From Wuchereria bancrofti (lineage: Eukaryota > Nematoda > Chromadorea > Rhabditida > Onchocercidae), in NCBI GenBank assembly GCA_005281725.1, contig SSBO01000014.1, positions 541,045-588,510 of the forward strand: DNA of 47,466 nt, in the 5' to 3' direction. The position numbers and the translations under genes are program-made. Positions 24,502 to 35,254 of this stretch are shown piece after piece (position 1 is the stretch's first letter; every line of letters begins with the position of its first letter). The notes under the pieces are model-generated. The model was not told the origin of the DNA. It did no database searches and saw nothing but the letters and a program-made list of their open reading frames with translations.

Positions 24502-26621
24502 TCAAAATCCAGAAATGTCAAATATTTGCCGCATTCGTTCGTATGTTATCCAAAAGACCAACGACCATGGTGCCTAAACTGATGTAAAATAACAAATTTA
24601 ATTTAAAAGATCCAAAAACTAATTACACTTTTTTCTACTTTCCAATAGATATCAACACAAGTTTTATCTATTTTGATCACAAATTAATTTACCGATCGGA
24701 CATAAGATGGCACAAAACCTTTGTACAGTGCAAAAAAGCCTTCATCCCGACAAATTCGTTTTAGGCAATCATAAGATCCTTTGTATTGATGCGTCCTGTA
24801 AAATTAACTGCTTACAGCGATAATAATACTATCATTAACGAGAAAAAGAACAGGAAAAGGAAATAAGAATTTAACTAAAAAGCTAAAATTTACGGTTTTT
24901 CATCACTGCTACGCAATTGAACCATTATTCGTGTCTTTACAACATCCGCTGGGGTAGATATAACTGCAGCAGCCATGCCCGAAACAAGACTGGCAATAAA
25001 ATGTGTGTAATAATTATCCAAGCAACCTTTCGCTATCAACCAATGCTTCGTAAAATCGTACGTTGCAAGATCTGTGAATATATGTTGCGAACAAAAATAT
25101 GAACTTGTATTTGGTAACAAAACATTCAGTTGTAAGTTTTAATATATTCTGTGAGACGAAGAACTAACCCAAATTATCACACACAACCTGGAACATATCA
25201 ATTTGACTTTCAAAATTGCAACATACTTATACTCACCAGCCATATTTAGTAAAGCTGCTCTCTGAGTGTTTGGAAGCCAACCAGTCCATAAGCCCGTGAA
25301 ACCGTTATTTTTGTAAAGCACAACAAACACGTGGTATGAATTCCGAAACCTGAAGCTATAATTGGAACTAACAGGAACAATATGCAAAAATTTAAAGGAA
25401 TTAAGAAACTTCAAACATTTTGTATGAAATATTATAAAAATGATAACCGAGGCTGAACATTGTCCGACTTCCTCAGTCTCTTAGCTTGCATTTGTACTTT
25501 GATTAAATCAGTTGGTGATGCCAAAAACTGCGCCACAGCACCCGAGACTAAACCACAAATTGCCGATTGCCTTAAAAAACCATAAACATTTCTTTATGAA
25601 AGTAATCTGTGGAAAAAAAAACGCAAACGCAGTAAAAGCAAATGTAAGACAACATTAAAAAACATACCATAGTGGAAAGATTTTTTGTTTCTCCTTATCA
25701 AAAATTGCAAGTCGCATAGTTTCGTAAATACCCATTCGAAATCCTGTGTAAACTGCAATCAAACATATATTTATTCCTTAAAAAAAAAAGATAGAGATTC
25801 GACTCAGCTATCTTTGGAACATCATATAAACAATTAATAACGTAACTTCATAAAAGCTTACTGAGATGCCGATATATTGCTGGAGTAAGTCCACTGAACA
25901 GAGAACGAAAGCTTTCACTCTTCACTGAAAACAGTGGATGAATTATAAGTAAAAAACAAGTGCAGCTTTATTGGAGTAGGGAATAGGATAATTATTACAA
26001 AGAATAAGAAGCAAAACTGATAAAAAGTTGTTTCTAGAGCCTTTTAACCATAAGAATATGTAATTTTATGTGGAATGAGATGTAGTACAGCAGCAGCACC
26101 TACAACTGAGCGAACCAATCTTACAAATGTGCCATGTGGTTCGTAACATTGTGGGCGGTTGAACATCACTTTTGGTTACTTCCATACGGTTCGGTATCAT
26201 TTGCAATCGAGTTTTGATGACATCCAACGGATAAGTTACTGTAAGAAAAGAACAAATTATGTTCAAGATATAACGAGCTCATTAAAAAAAAAAAGGAAAC
26301 AAAAATAAACTTGCTGTTCAATTCGAACTCAACCGGAAAATCTTTCGGTATTATTAAATAGAATGATATAGGAATTAAAATATAAGACTAGTAGTTCTGA
26401 ATGTTTCACTAGCATCTCTGATTTCAATAAATTCGTAGAAAGATTAGCATCAATGAGCTCTACCTTAAAAGCACGAATTTAAACATAACGATGTTTTCAA
26501 GAACTCCAAAAAAATACCTACCACTTTCAGCAACAAATGAAGCACAACATGAGAGAACGTATTTGGAGCCAATAGCACGCATCGTTAATGACGAATTCAT
26601 CTGGTGTTCATCCGCACCCAT
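24502..26621 (-). CDS. ucp-4: mitochondrial uncoupling protein 4 (SLC25A27-like)
   Basis: A member of the SLC25 carrier family of the inner mitochondrial membrane. Nematodes are known to carry one UCP4-type gene, linked in Caenorhabditis elegans to mitochondrial succinate import. Nine exons in transcript order: 26621-26522, 26238-26125, 25924-25862, 25752-25668, 25570-25448, 25349-25237, 25071-24894, 24795-24693 and 24573-24502. They total 951 nt, 316 aa, a normal carrier length. All three carrier signatures are present, one per repeat: YPLDVIKTR (about 36-44), SPTDLIKVQ (about 138-146) and TPADVVKTR (about 238-246). Each repeat also has its second-half signature ([39 protein letters not shown]). 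The C-terminus [15 protein letters not shown] closely follows the UCP4 pattern rather than UCP1-3. A TTTTTACAG acceptor ends 12 nt before the ATG, suggesting spliced-leader addition. Confidence 0.94.
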
Positions 26622-26633
26622 TTGCCCCGTTAG

Positions 26634-26636
26634 CTG
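26634..26636 (-). promoter_or_regulatory. probable spliced-leader acceptor of ucp-4
   Basis: A strong T-rich TTTTTACAG acceptor sits 12 nt upstream of the ATG, with no obvious paired upstream exon. It may be a trans-splice site or a 5' UTR cis-splice site. Confidence 0.5.
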
Positions 26637-26639
26637 TAA

Positions 26640-27540
26640 AAAAAAAATCGTAACATTCAATGATATTTCATCATGTCACGACGTTCACACTTACTGAGAA
26701 TATGCCAAATGCATATATCCTTGACAAAATACCACACTATTAATGAATGAACACGGTTGTTCAGTGCCTACTTATTCGCTCAAATCTAATTAAAACAAAT
26801 ATGAAGTCACTTCAAACATGCGACAGAATAAAATGTGTACGCGGAGGTTTAAATGAAACGTCCCATCTCTGACATTTAAAATTTAAATAGTCTTAGGAAC
26901 CTACAAGCCAGAACTTATCTCCAACCTCAGCACATCTAGATGACGATTTCCAATCTCACCGAAACCTAAACCAAGCCAGTAGTCATCACACAACGTGTAA
27001 ATCCCGCATGAGTTTTCTTACTCCACGTCGGAATATGAAAGATCCACTAACGTTCTCTTTTAAGTTCTTATCTAATATCACGCGTAGAAATGGCGTTTCT
27101 TTTTTTTTGGGGGGGTAGAGGGAGGGGAGAACATATTTAATGAGATCTTAACCCGTAGCACCTCTATTGGTCAGTACAGTTGGGAAGTAAGAAGATGAAA
27201 GAGTGAAAAAGTTTACAGAATTCTTTTCCGTCTAACTCAACGGAATTATTCGGTAAAAACGACAAACAATAAAATAATGGACTGAATACTGAAGACTATT
27301 TTTTGGAAATTTCTTGACGCACATTTTATGTACTTTTTGATCTAATTTAATAAAATTCTGAAATGAGATGAAATGTATATAAAAGGGAAAAAGACAAGTA
27401 TCAAATACAAAGTAAATGAAAAATTTACAAAATTCATGTCATTATTGCAATAAAAATGTACCACCACCAAAATCCATCGAGAATAGGCTACCACCAGCAT
27501 AGCTCGCAGCCTCACTAGGACCTGCAAGCTTCTTCCAAAC
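26640..27540. other. upstream region of ucp-4
   Basis: About 0.9 kb that is less AT-rich than the flanking intergenic DNA and contains the G-rich tract near 27109. It probably includes the ucp-4 promoter. The left edge of the candidate secreted-peptide gene follows. Confidence 0.4.
27109..27127 (+). promoter_or_regulatory. G-rich tract with quadruplex potential
   Basis: A run of seven G, then TAGA, three G, A, and four G. Splitting the first run gives four G-triplets with short loops. It lies about 490 bp upstream of the ucp-4 start, immediately after a T tract. A function is inferred only. Confidence 0.4.
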
Positions 27541-27542
27541 GA

Positions 27543-28159
27543 CTAGTAAAGTGTCTGCGGAAGCGAGTGGTGATGATACATGTTGTCGTAATAAGTATAG
27601 TCATGTCTTCCAATAAATGAAGCTCTGCCTTTTTGCACGAGAATTAGGAAATAAATGAATGGCTTTCTTTACATAAAAAAATTATTCAACTTTTACGCAC
27701 TAGATGTAGAGATGATCCATATAAGATGATCCAAAAGTATGCAATTCACAAAGAGAGGAATATCTGTTCCTTATTACTTAATCACTCCAAAGGATGAACC
27801 CATGCTCATAAAAATTTTTTGATGATTCGGTGAAATAATAATACGTTGAAAAAATTACGAATTCAGAACAAAACACTGAGTAAGTTGGTCGAAAATTTAT
27901 CAGGATCGATTCTCAGCGATAAACGCAAGATGGATAACATCATGAAAGTAATTGAATAGGTACAATAAGTAACTGCGATAATGCATGAGGTTATTTTTTC
28001 CTGTTACTTTTTATGCTTTTACCATGCCTGAACCATTTTTTAATGAATACCTAACGTTGGTGGAAATGGGATGGTGTAGTGGATAACGAGGACTGAAAAC
28101 CGCATTACTAAGATAAAGAAAACGATTACGACGCGAAGTTCCGCCATGACGAAATGCAT
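27543..28159 (-). CDS. candidate small secreted peptide
   Basis: Two-exon model, 28159-28056 and 27624-27543, 186 nt, 61 aa. The first exon reads MHFVMAELRVVIVFFILVM and continues RFSVLVIHYTIPFPP, which looks like a signal peptide or a single membrane anchor. The second exon gives ASFIGRHDYTYYDNMYHHHS followed by LPQTLY and a stop, rich in Tyr and His. The model uses a GTTAGG donor; an overlapping donor five bases downstream (GTATTC) would switch exon 2 to another frame that is also open. Downstream, 27459-27560 carries a further open frame (LLVVWKKLAG, then GGSLFSMDFGGGTF and a stop), which could be an alternative end. No family was recognised. The signal-like exon is the best-supported part. 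Confidence 0.3.
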
Positions 28160-28440
28160 TTTGTGAAGTCAGAGGAAGAGTATGCAATTAATGAAACCAA
28201 CAAAAAAACATGCAAAGAGATAAACAACATGTAATAGCTGGAGAAAAAAGTGAAAAAAATGACCGCGCAAAATTATATAAGTAAAGCCAACAAGAAAATA
28301 CAAGATTACAAAAAAAAAAGAAAATCCTTTTAAATCGTAATAAAACCTCCTTCCCCCTCACAATTCTTTCTATCACTTTTTGATCTGCGAAGAATTAATC
28401 TGATTGGTAAAAATGAAATAATTTCAAGTCTCTTCAGAAC

Positions 28441-28539
28441 TTAAAAAAAGAACTTCCATACTGGAATGTACGACCTTGCGCGTGGATCCTCTCGCGAATC
28501 ACCTGTTTTTGCTGATGTCAAAACACATTTCATTCCCAT
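28441..28539 (-). CDS. short coding-like ORF
   Basis: A 32-codon ORF beginning MGMKCVLTSAKTGDSREDP, then RARSYIP, after which a GTATGG donor could leave in phase 0. Its composition is less biased than the surrounding AT-rich DNA. It lies 280 bp upstream of the candidate secreted-peptide gene on the same strand and could be an unlinked first exon. There is no homology evidence. Confidence 0.2.
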   Translation of the reverse strand: MGMKCVLTSAKTGDSREDPRARSYIPVWKFFF

Positions 28540-29114
28540 AGTGAACGTTTTTGGATTAAATCGTTTAAGCTAAAGTGCTATTTAACATCTGACATTTGCA
28601 TCCAGCTTTTCTTTAGGTAAGAAACTGTTAAAGAAAATTACGAATTTGATATAAGTCTGTGGTGGAACCGAGAATACGATTTTAATTTTAACAGAATAAC
28701 CTCAAACCAATAAATTAGAAAACAGAAAATCATCAAGAACAAAACACAGAACAGAAAAATCAGAATACACAACAGAATCACTAAAAAATTCTAAAAATAG
28801 GAACATACAAACTAAAAATTAAAGAGAAAAATTAAGAAGGAAATACAGAGCAGACAAATTAGAACACAACAAAATTATTAAAAAAAATCCTAAAACAAGA
28901 ACAAACGAAACATTAACAAAATATTAACAAAAAAACGTTAATAACAGCACTGGCTAAATATTAAATCGATAATATTAAAAGGAAAAATATTAAATCGATA
29001 ATATTAAATATTAAAAGAAGATATGAGATCCAATCTCTTTGCTCTTCATCTCCAGTGATTTGTTGCCAATCTCCATTTCATTTCCTTCTGTTTCATTAAA
29101 AAAACAGAAAGATT

Positions 29115-29695
29115 CATCTGAAAAATAGCAACGAGTGTTACATTATTCTCTCTCATACAGCATCAAATGTCTTAAAATTCTGGAAGTGTAGCAAGTTCTA
29201 CTCCAATACCCTTAGCATCATTTTAAAAATTTTCACTCGTCTGTTCATGCTCACCTGATAAAGACTTAGGAAACAACATTGAATAAGGAAACAAATTACG
29301 GAAAAATGAAAAAAAAAAATACCTGGTACGGGAAACATAATGCCTATCGAGTCATTCCCTCACTTACATATCTTTTTTTTCTTTTTTTTTAATTTTTTTA
29401 AATTTTTTTAATTTTTATTATTTTTTACATTCCGCCAACCTCCGCTCCGCCTTCCCAAAACAAGCGCAAATGGACCCACCTGAAAAACAACAATGATTGT
29501 TATATTATTCTCTCTCAGAGAGCATTAAATGTATGTCGTTTTAAAATTTAACAGCTGCAGCAAGTTCTATTTCAACACCCCATTTAAAAAACTTTTTACT
29601 CCTCCACTGACATTCACCTAACAAATCAACACTGCATAAAGAAACAAATTCAAAGAAACAAAAGGTGAAAAGAAAAAAGAAACCACCTACGCTAT
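29115..29695. repeat. diverged direct duplication, about 210 bp
   Basis: 29115-29335 and 29477-29695 share blocks in the same order: CATCTGAAAAATAGCAAC or its variant, TTATTCTCTCTCA, AGCAAGTTCTA, a TTTTACTC-like block, and a GAAACAAATT block. Indels and many substitutions separate the copies. Neither codes for anything I recognise. Confidence 0.6.
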
Positions 29696-29965
29696 TGAAG
29701 CCACGAAACACATGCAACAAAAACTGTCACGATAAAATATGCCTCACCAAAAGATGATAAAACTTTAACCTCTTGGAATACATCGCTTCTCCTACATTAA
29801 ATCTGTTATATGATTAAAAATTTTGTCCTCAAGAAACTAAAAGTTACTTTATGTAATCTGTAGTATGTTGAATAACAAATTCGATTTAGGTTATATTAAG
29901 TCACATGTCATACCAAGCCCGGTTATTACTCCTTATAATGCATCATTCTTTAAATTTTAGTATGG

Positions 29966-31450
29966 ATCATATCAGATTTAAGAAAGAAGGTAACAAAAAA
30001 AAAAAGAAAAAAGTATGGACTCAAAAGAAGTATGGAACTCAGCTTTCAACTAAAAACTATGAACAAGAAGAAATCAAATATCAGCACGAATAATAAACGC
30101 CAATACGGACTGCTAACTTTTTTCGCTGCAATGACAAAACAATTTTCAAAATCTGAAACACTTTTACGGTCCGGCCCTACAGTCGCTACAACAACTCATC
30201 AAATCTTTTTCACTACAAAATTACAAAATAATCAGGTCAGAATTCAAACACCTAGAGCTCACCATACGTAAGAGTGAACACGTAAGTCACTATTCAATAA
30301 GTACGTAAGAGTGAACACGTAAGTCACTACTCACACCAACTCCCAGAAAAAAACATCCACCCCCACTCGCACAAATACTTCGCGTCTCACGTTTTCCTCA
30401 CACCTCAAACGTGGCCCTCTTCTCGCTAACCATTATATAATCAACCCACTGTGCAACTTTTTTTCCCTGCCAATTTAAATAGAATGCACTTGATCCGGGT
30501 TAAAGTGCACACGAGTATTTTTTGTGGAATACAGTGGATGTCATGGAAGATTTGGAAATTTAATTATTATTTTGGGTAGCAGAAGCAATAGTACAGAAAC
30601 AATATAACTTGATAGATTCTTGATAAAAACACATAATGCCTCCTCTCAACAAGGGTGACCTCCTTATATAGTAAGCAATGTGCGCAAACAAAGTATGTGA
30701 TTTACGATAAGAGGTTAACTCTGCCGAAAGAGTAATCGGTCTAACAAGGAGCTGTTGACCTGGGTTACAATGGAAAATCTTTTATATGATTAGCACAGCT
30801 CTTCACGTATAGTTATTTTTCACTTATCAAAATTTGGGATCAAACGAGGATTAACAATATTACATCCAATTCGTGGCATCTAATTCCACTTTAAATTTTA
30901 TTTTTTCTCTTCTTGCAATAGATTTTCCTCTTTGCTACTCTAATATATTTCCATAAATCTTTCCAGACATTTTTTTTTTAAGAGAAATTTAAATTTCATA
31001 TTGTCCATGCAATTTCACACCCCTTCTATTGCTGAACAGTGATATTGATATAATATAGCGAGCAATATTTTCCATTCGCATTCATAATTAAATTAGATTT
31101 GATAAGATGTTTACCCGAGGCTCTCATAAGAGCATTCTACAATATGAACTAAACATCAGAATGCCTGTGTTTTTTCGCTAAAAAGAAAAACTACATTAAG
31201 TGTGAACTTTGAAAGCATATAAGGAACAAAAATGTCGTTAAAAGTAATGGACGAAACAAATAGCTTAGATAAAATGTTTGAAAATATCGTCATTTTTCTT
31301 ACTTTGGTTCTGTAAGAAGAATAAATTCTGAACTATCGATAAATTGCGCTTTTTCATTAATTGCAAATACCTTGTAGGAAACTGAACATCCGTTGAAGGC
31401 TGGTATAGCATGTATGCACTCCTTTCTCAAACATTTGTTTGTTTCACACT
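29966..31450. repeat. segmental repeat R1, copy A
   Basis: About 1.5 kb matching copy B at 33116-34893 along most of its length. Shared blocks include GTATGGAACTCAGCTTTCAA, AACGCCAATACGGACTGCTA, a TTATATAA box followed by ACCCACTGTGCAACTT, CACTTGATCCGGGTTAAAG, and GCATGTATGCACTCCTTTCT near the right end. The central part (about 30538-30770) is unrelated to the matching part of copy B. The left part holds an open frame of 79 codons at 30032-30271. Confidence 0.85.
30265..30329. repeat. 37-bp tandem duplication within R1 copy A
   Basis: The unit TACGTAAGAGTGAACACGTA... (30265-30301) is repeated at 30302-30329. Copy B of the larger repeat has only one unit, so the duplication happened after the two copies separated or was lost from B. 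Confidence 0.85.
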
Positions 31451-31680
31451 TAAAAAAGCACTATCAATATATTCACTGTGAATACATACACTCAATACAA
31501 ATATATTTTCATAACAACACAACTAATCAATAACCCAATTATTCAGGCATTCAATCATTGGTGCAATTATGATGAATTTAGTGATCAAAATTGCGAGATT
31601 TCGTTAGAATTGTAAATTCTAAAGAAAGAAAAAGTCAGTTGTCAATTTGCTTTTCACTGTTTATCTGATAAAGTCAAATG
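31451..31680. repeat. segmental repeat R2, copy A
   Basis: About 230 bp that directly follows R1 copy A and matches 32660-32893. Shared blocks include AATATATTCA, ATTCAGGCATTCAATCATTG and GATCAAAATTGCGAGATTTC. Confidence 0.8.
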
Positions 31681-32659
31681 ATCGTCGACGTTTACAATAG
31701 TACAAGCAATACAACGTGCTCTGAACGATAGGAAATCATCGTTATGTTCAAAATCAACTTTCACCTGGGAATGTGTTAAATATATTAATCAGAGGTTTTG
31801 GCGCTTTTCATTTCTTCTGGCATTGATATAATATTCTTTATTTTTTATTTAAATTAAAATGTTCAGTTAAATCTCAAATTTAATATATCAAAAGAGAGTA
31901 ATATCAGTCTTTGCTATTACACATATGCCAAGAAATAGCATAGCTGCACATTTATTCATCGGGAATTTTCAAATTTTGCGCTCTATTTTTTCTTTTTTAA
32001 AACACATTAATTTATATTTCTAAGCAAACCGGTTCCATCCACCTGAAAGCTGTCAAGAATTCCAAACTACAAAGTCGATTTGTTTTCTCAGGAGCCTGCA
32101 TAAAATCTGTAAAAGTTTATTCAAAAATTGAAGTCTGACAGATTTTTATTTTGATAGTGTCAGACCGATTTGCGTTTGTGTTTGATTTTTATTTTCAAAT
32201 CTGATAAATATAGAGTCAATATGATAAGAAAAAGTAATAAGAGAAAATCGAAGTGCTTTATTTCTTAGAAGTGACACAACATGTTTTACTTCAAAAAAAG
32301 ATAATTTTCAGCGAAAGTGATGGGAACAGAAAGTCATATCGATTAGAAATTTAAATAATTCTTATTAGTAATTTAGACTGGACAAAACATTGAAATAACT
32401 GAAAGAAAAATTTATAAAGAGAAATTATTTATAGATTAAATTCAACGAAGCATCAGTTTAAATTTGTAAGCTCTCTATCTTTTATGCAATTAAACAAGTG
32501 CTTTCAAAGAAAGTATCATTTACGAAATGTGGAAAAAAAAATTCGAGATGAAATGCACCAAATATGCAGGCAAATTTTTCCATCCCAAAGCAAATATGAA
32601 GTTTTGTGGCACACTGAATTTGATTTGATAAATGGTTATTGTCAACAAAAAAAAGAAGG
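31681..32659. other. spacer between repeat pairs
   Basis: AT-rich DNA between the two R2 copies. A 67-codon ORF at 32484-32687 runs into R2 copy B. It has no splice or family support and I do not call it a gene. Confidence 0.4.
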
Positions 32660-32893
32660 AAAAAACACTGTAAATATATTCATTTAATATCCCAAATGTA
32701 CTCTATACAAACATATTTTCATAATCAATTATGTACACAATTAATCAATAATCCAACTATTCAGGCATTCAATCATTGGTGAAATTATGAATTTAGTGAT
32801 CAAAATTGCGAGATTTCATTATAATTCTAAATTCTAAAGGAAGAAAAAGTTAGTTGTCAATTTGCTTTTGATTGCTTATGACATAAAATCAAA
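32660..32893. repeat. segmental repeat R2, copy B
   Basis: Matches 31451-31680 with substitutions and small indels. Here R2 lies before R1, whereas in the first pair R2 lies after R1. Confidence 0.8.
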
Positions 32894-33115
32894 TAAAGCT
32901 AAGCATAACTGAAGTAATCATAGACGACTGTAAAGTTGGATAGAGTACAACAAGTATTGGTCCTAAAAAGTGATCACAGGAAGACTAACTGCTAGATGAA
33001 TAATGAGCTAAAATTTGTTTAGGCAGACCTAGTTGGATTAATATGCATATTTTGTACTTCCTCACATGGCACTGCAGGTAACATACGCCTTGCATGCTGT
33101 TTAATCTTATGAAGA

Positions 33116-34893
33116 TAATATCAGATTTAAGGAAGAGGATAATAGAAAAATTAAAAAGGTATGGACCCAAAAAAAGTATGGAACTCAGCTTTCAACTAGA
33201 AACTATGAACAAGAAAAAATCAAATATCAGCACGAATAATAAACGCCAATACGGACTGCTAACTTTTTTCGCTGCAACGACAAAACAATTTTTAAAATCT
33301 GAAACACTTTTACGGTCCGGCCCTACAGTCGCTACAACAACTCATCAAATCTTCTTTTTCACTACAAAATTACAAAATAATCAGGTCAGAATTCAAACAC
33401 CTAGAGCTCACCATACGTAAGAGTGAACACGTAAGTCACTATTCAATAAGTCTACCTTATCGACACCAACTTCCAGAAAAAAACATCCACCCTTACTCTC
33501 ACAAATACTTCGCGCCTCACGCTTTCCTCATGCCTCAAACGTGGCCCTCTTCCCGCCAACCGTTATATAAGCCAACCCACTGTGCAACTTCTTTTCCCTG
33601 CCAATTTAAATAGAATGCACTTGATCCGGGTTAAAGTTCACACGAGTATTTTTTGTGGAATGCGGTGAGAGGGCGCAGCGAAAAGTTAGCATATATGTGG
33701 AGAAGTGTACCCGCCATGAGTGATTTGTTAAATTACAATTCTTGATCTTTGATTTTAAATTCTTTTTTAGCTTCAAACTTTTAACGTTTTGTGGAAAATC
33801 TTTTACTTTTATATGATTAGCACAACTCTTCACGTATAGTTATTTTTCACTTATCAAAATTTGGCATCAAACGAGGATTAACAATATTACATCCAATTCG
33901 TGGCATCTAATTCCACTTTAAATTTTATTTTTTCTCTTCTTGCAATAGATTTTCCGCTTTGCTGCTCTAATATATTTTCATAGATTTTTTCAGACATCTT
34001 TTTTAGAGAAATTTATAAATTTCATATTGTCAGTGCAATTTCACATCCCTTCTATTGCTGAACAGTGCTGTTGATGTGATATAGCGAGCAGTATTTTTTA
34101 TTTAGACTTTCGTCGCATAATAACCTACCTACCTTGTGTCAATAACCTACCTATATAATTAAATTAGATTTGATAAGGTGTTTACTCAAGACTCTCATAA
34201 GAACATTCTAAGACATGAACTAGATGTCAGAATACCTGTGTTTTTCCTCTGAAAAGAAAAACTTCATTAAATGTGAAATCATGTAAGGAACAAAAGTGTT
34301 ACCACACTCAGTCAGAAGTGATGTTTAGTATTCATAAGAGATATCCAGATGTTAATGAACTCTCATACATAAGGGTGCATTAACTGAACAATTTATTCAT
34401 CTCTTAGATTTTGAACAATTGGAATTGTTTGGTTGTCACAAGTCGAGTTGTTTTATACGAAGTTGCAAACACTAGCATAAATATATTAATGAGAATTAAA
34501 AAATTTTTTATCATACATAGACGATATCATTGTTCTGGCATCGAGATTACTTCATATAAGGAATGGACAAACTTTTCATACATCCTAATAGTTCAATGAC
34601 AGTTTAGCCAATTTTCGATCTTTTAACATCAAGCATAGAATAGATGATCGAAATACTAGGCATTCGAGAAATCACCATCGAAAGTGATGGACGAAACTAA
34701 TAGCTTATGTAAAATGGTTGAAATATCATCATTTTCCTTACATTGCTTTTGTAAGAAGATAAATTCTGAACTATCGATAAATTGTGTCCTCTTCATTAGT
34801 TGCAAACACCCCGCAGGAAATTGAACATCCATTGAAGGCTGGCATAGCATGTATGCACTCCTTTCTCAAACATTTGTTTGCTTCACACTTAGC
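33116..34893. repeat. segmental repeat R1, copy B
   Basis: Matches 29966-31450. It differs by a replaced central segment (about 33668-33790) and by roughly 390 bp of extra sequence at about 34280-34670 that copy A lacks. The small open frame is kept: over the shared part I count few changes, mostly amino-acid-altering, plus one in-frame 3-nt insertion. Confidence 0.85.
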
Positions 34894-35254
34894 AATCTTT
34901 TAACTTCATTTATTGAAAAAAAAAAGAAAATCCAATCAGCAAAGGGACAAGAAAGTTACATCAACAAAATACAATATATGTACAACCCACTAATAAATAT
35001 CATTGAATTAAAATTCAATTTTCATTAGATTAATTTTACAAAAGTTTTACCGCATCTTTTTTGTTATTAACATTTTGCGATATAAAATAGCGAACAATTC
35101 TCAGATTGGATCATTAACAAAAATGTTTATATTCAAATCCTGTCTTTTTTTCCTTTTTCTTCTTTTTTTTTTTGATCATATAATTAAGAATAAGTTCGAT
35201 GATATAAGAACTATCAAATACTACCACTATAACTCACAAACGTAAAACTCCCAA

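Noticed and set aside
26491..26697. Plus-strand ORF opposite ucp-4 exon 1
   Set aside because: It is the antisense shadow of the first UCP4 exon.
28062..28140. tRNA-like segment (GGGATGGTGTAGTGGATAACG, then ACTGAAAACC)
   Set aside because: It resembles an A box and a Phe anticodon loop, but there is no B box (GGTTCGANTCC) at the right distance and the acceptor stem does not pair. The stretch is also explained by the minus-strand signal-like exon.
32484..32687. 67-codon plus-strand ORF
   Set aside because: It has no splice signals or recognisable motif, runs into repeat R2, and is within the length expected by chance.
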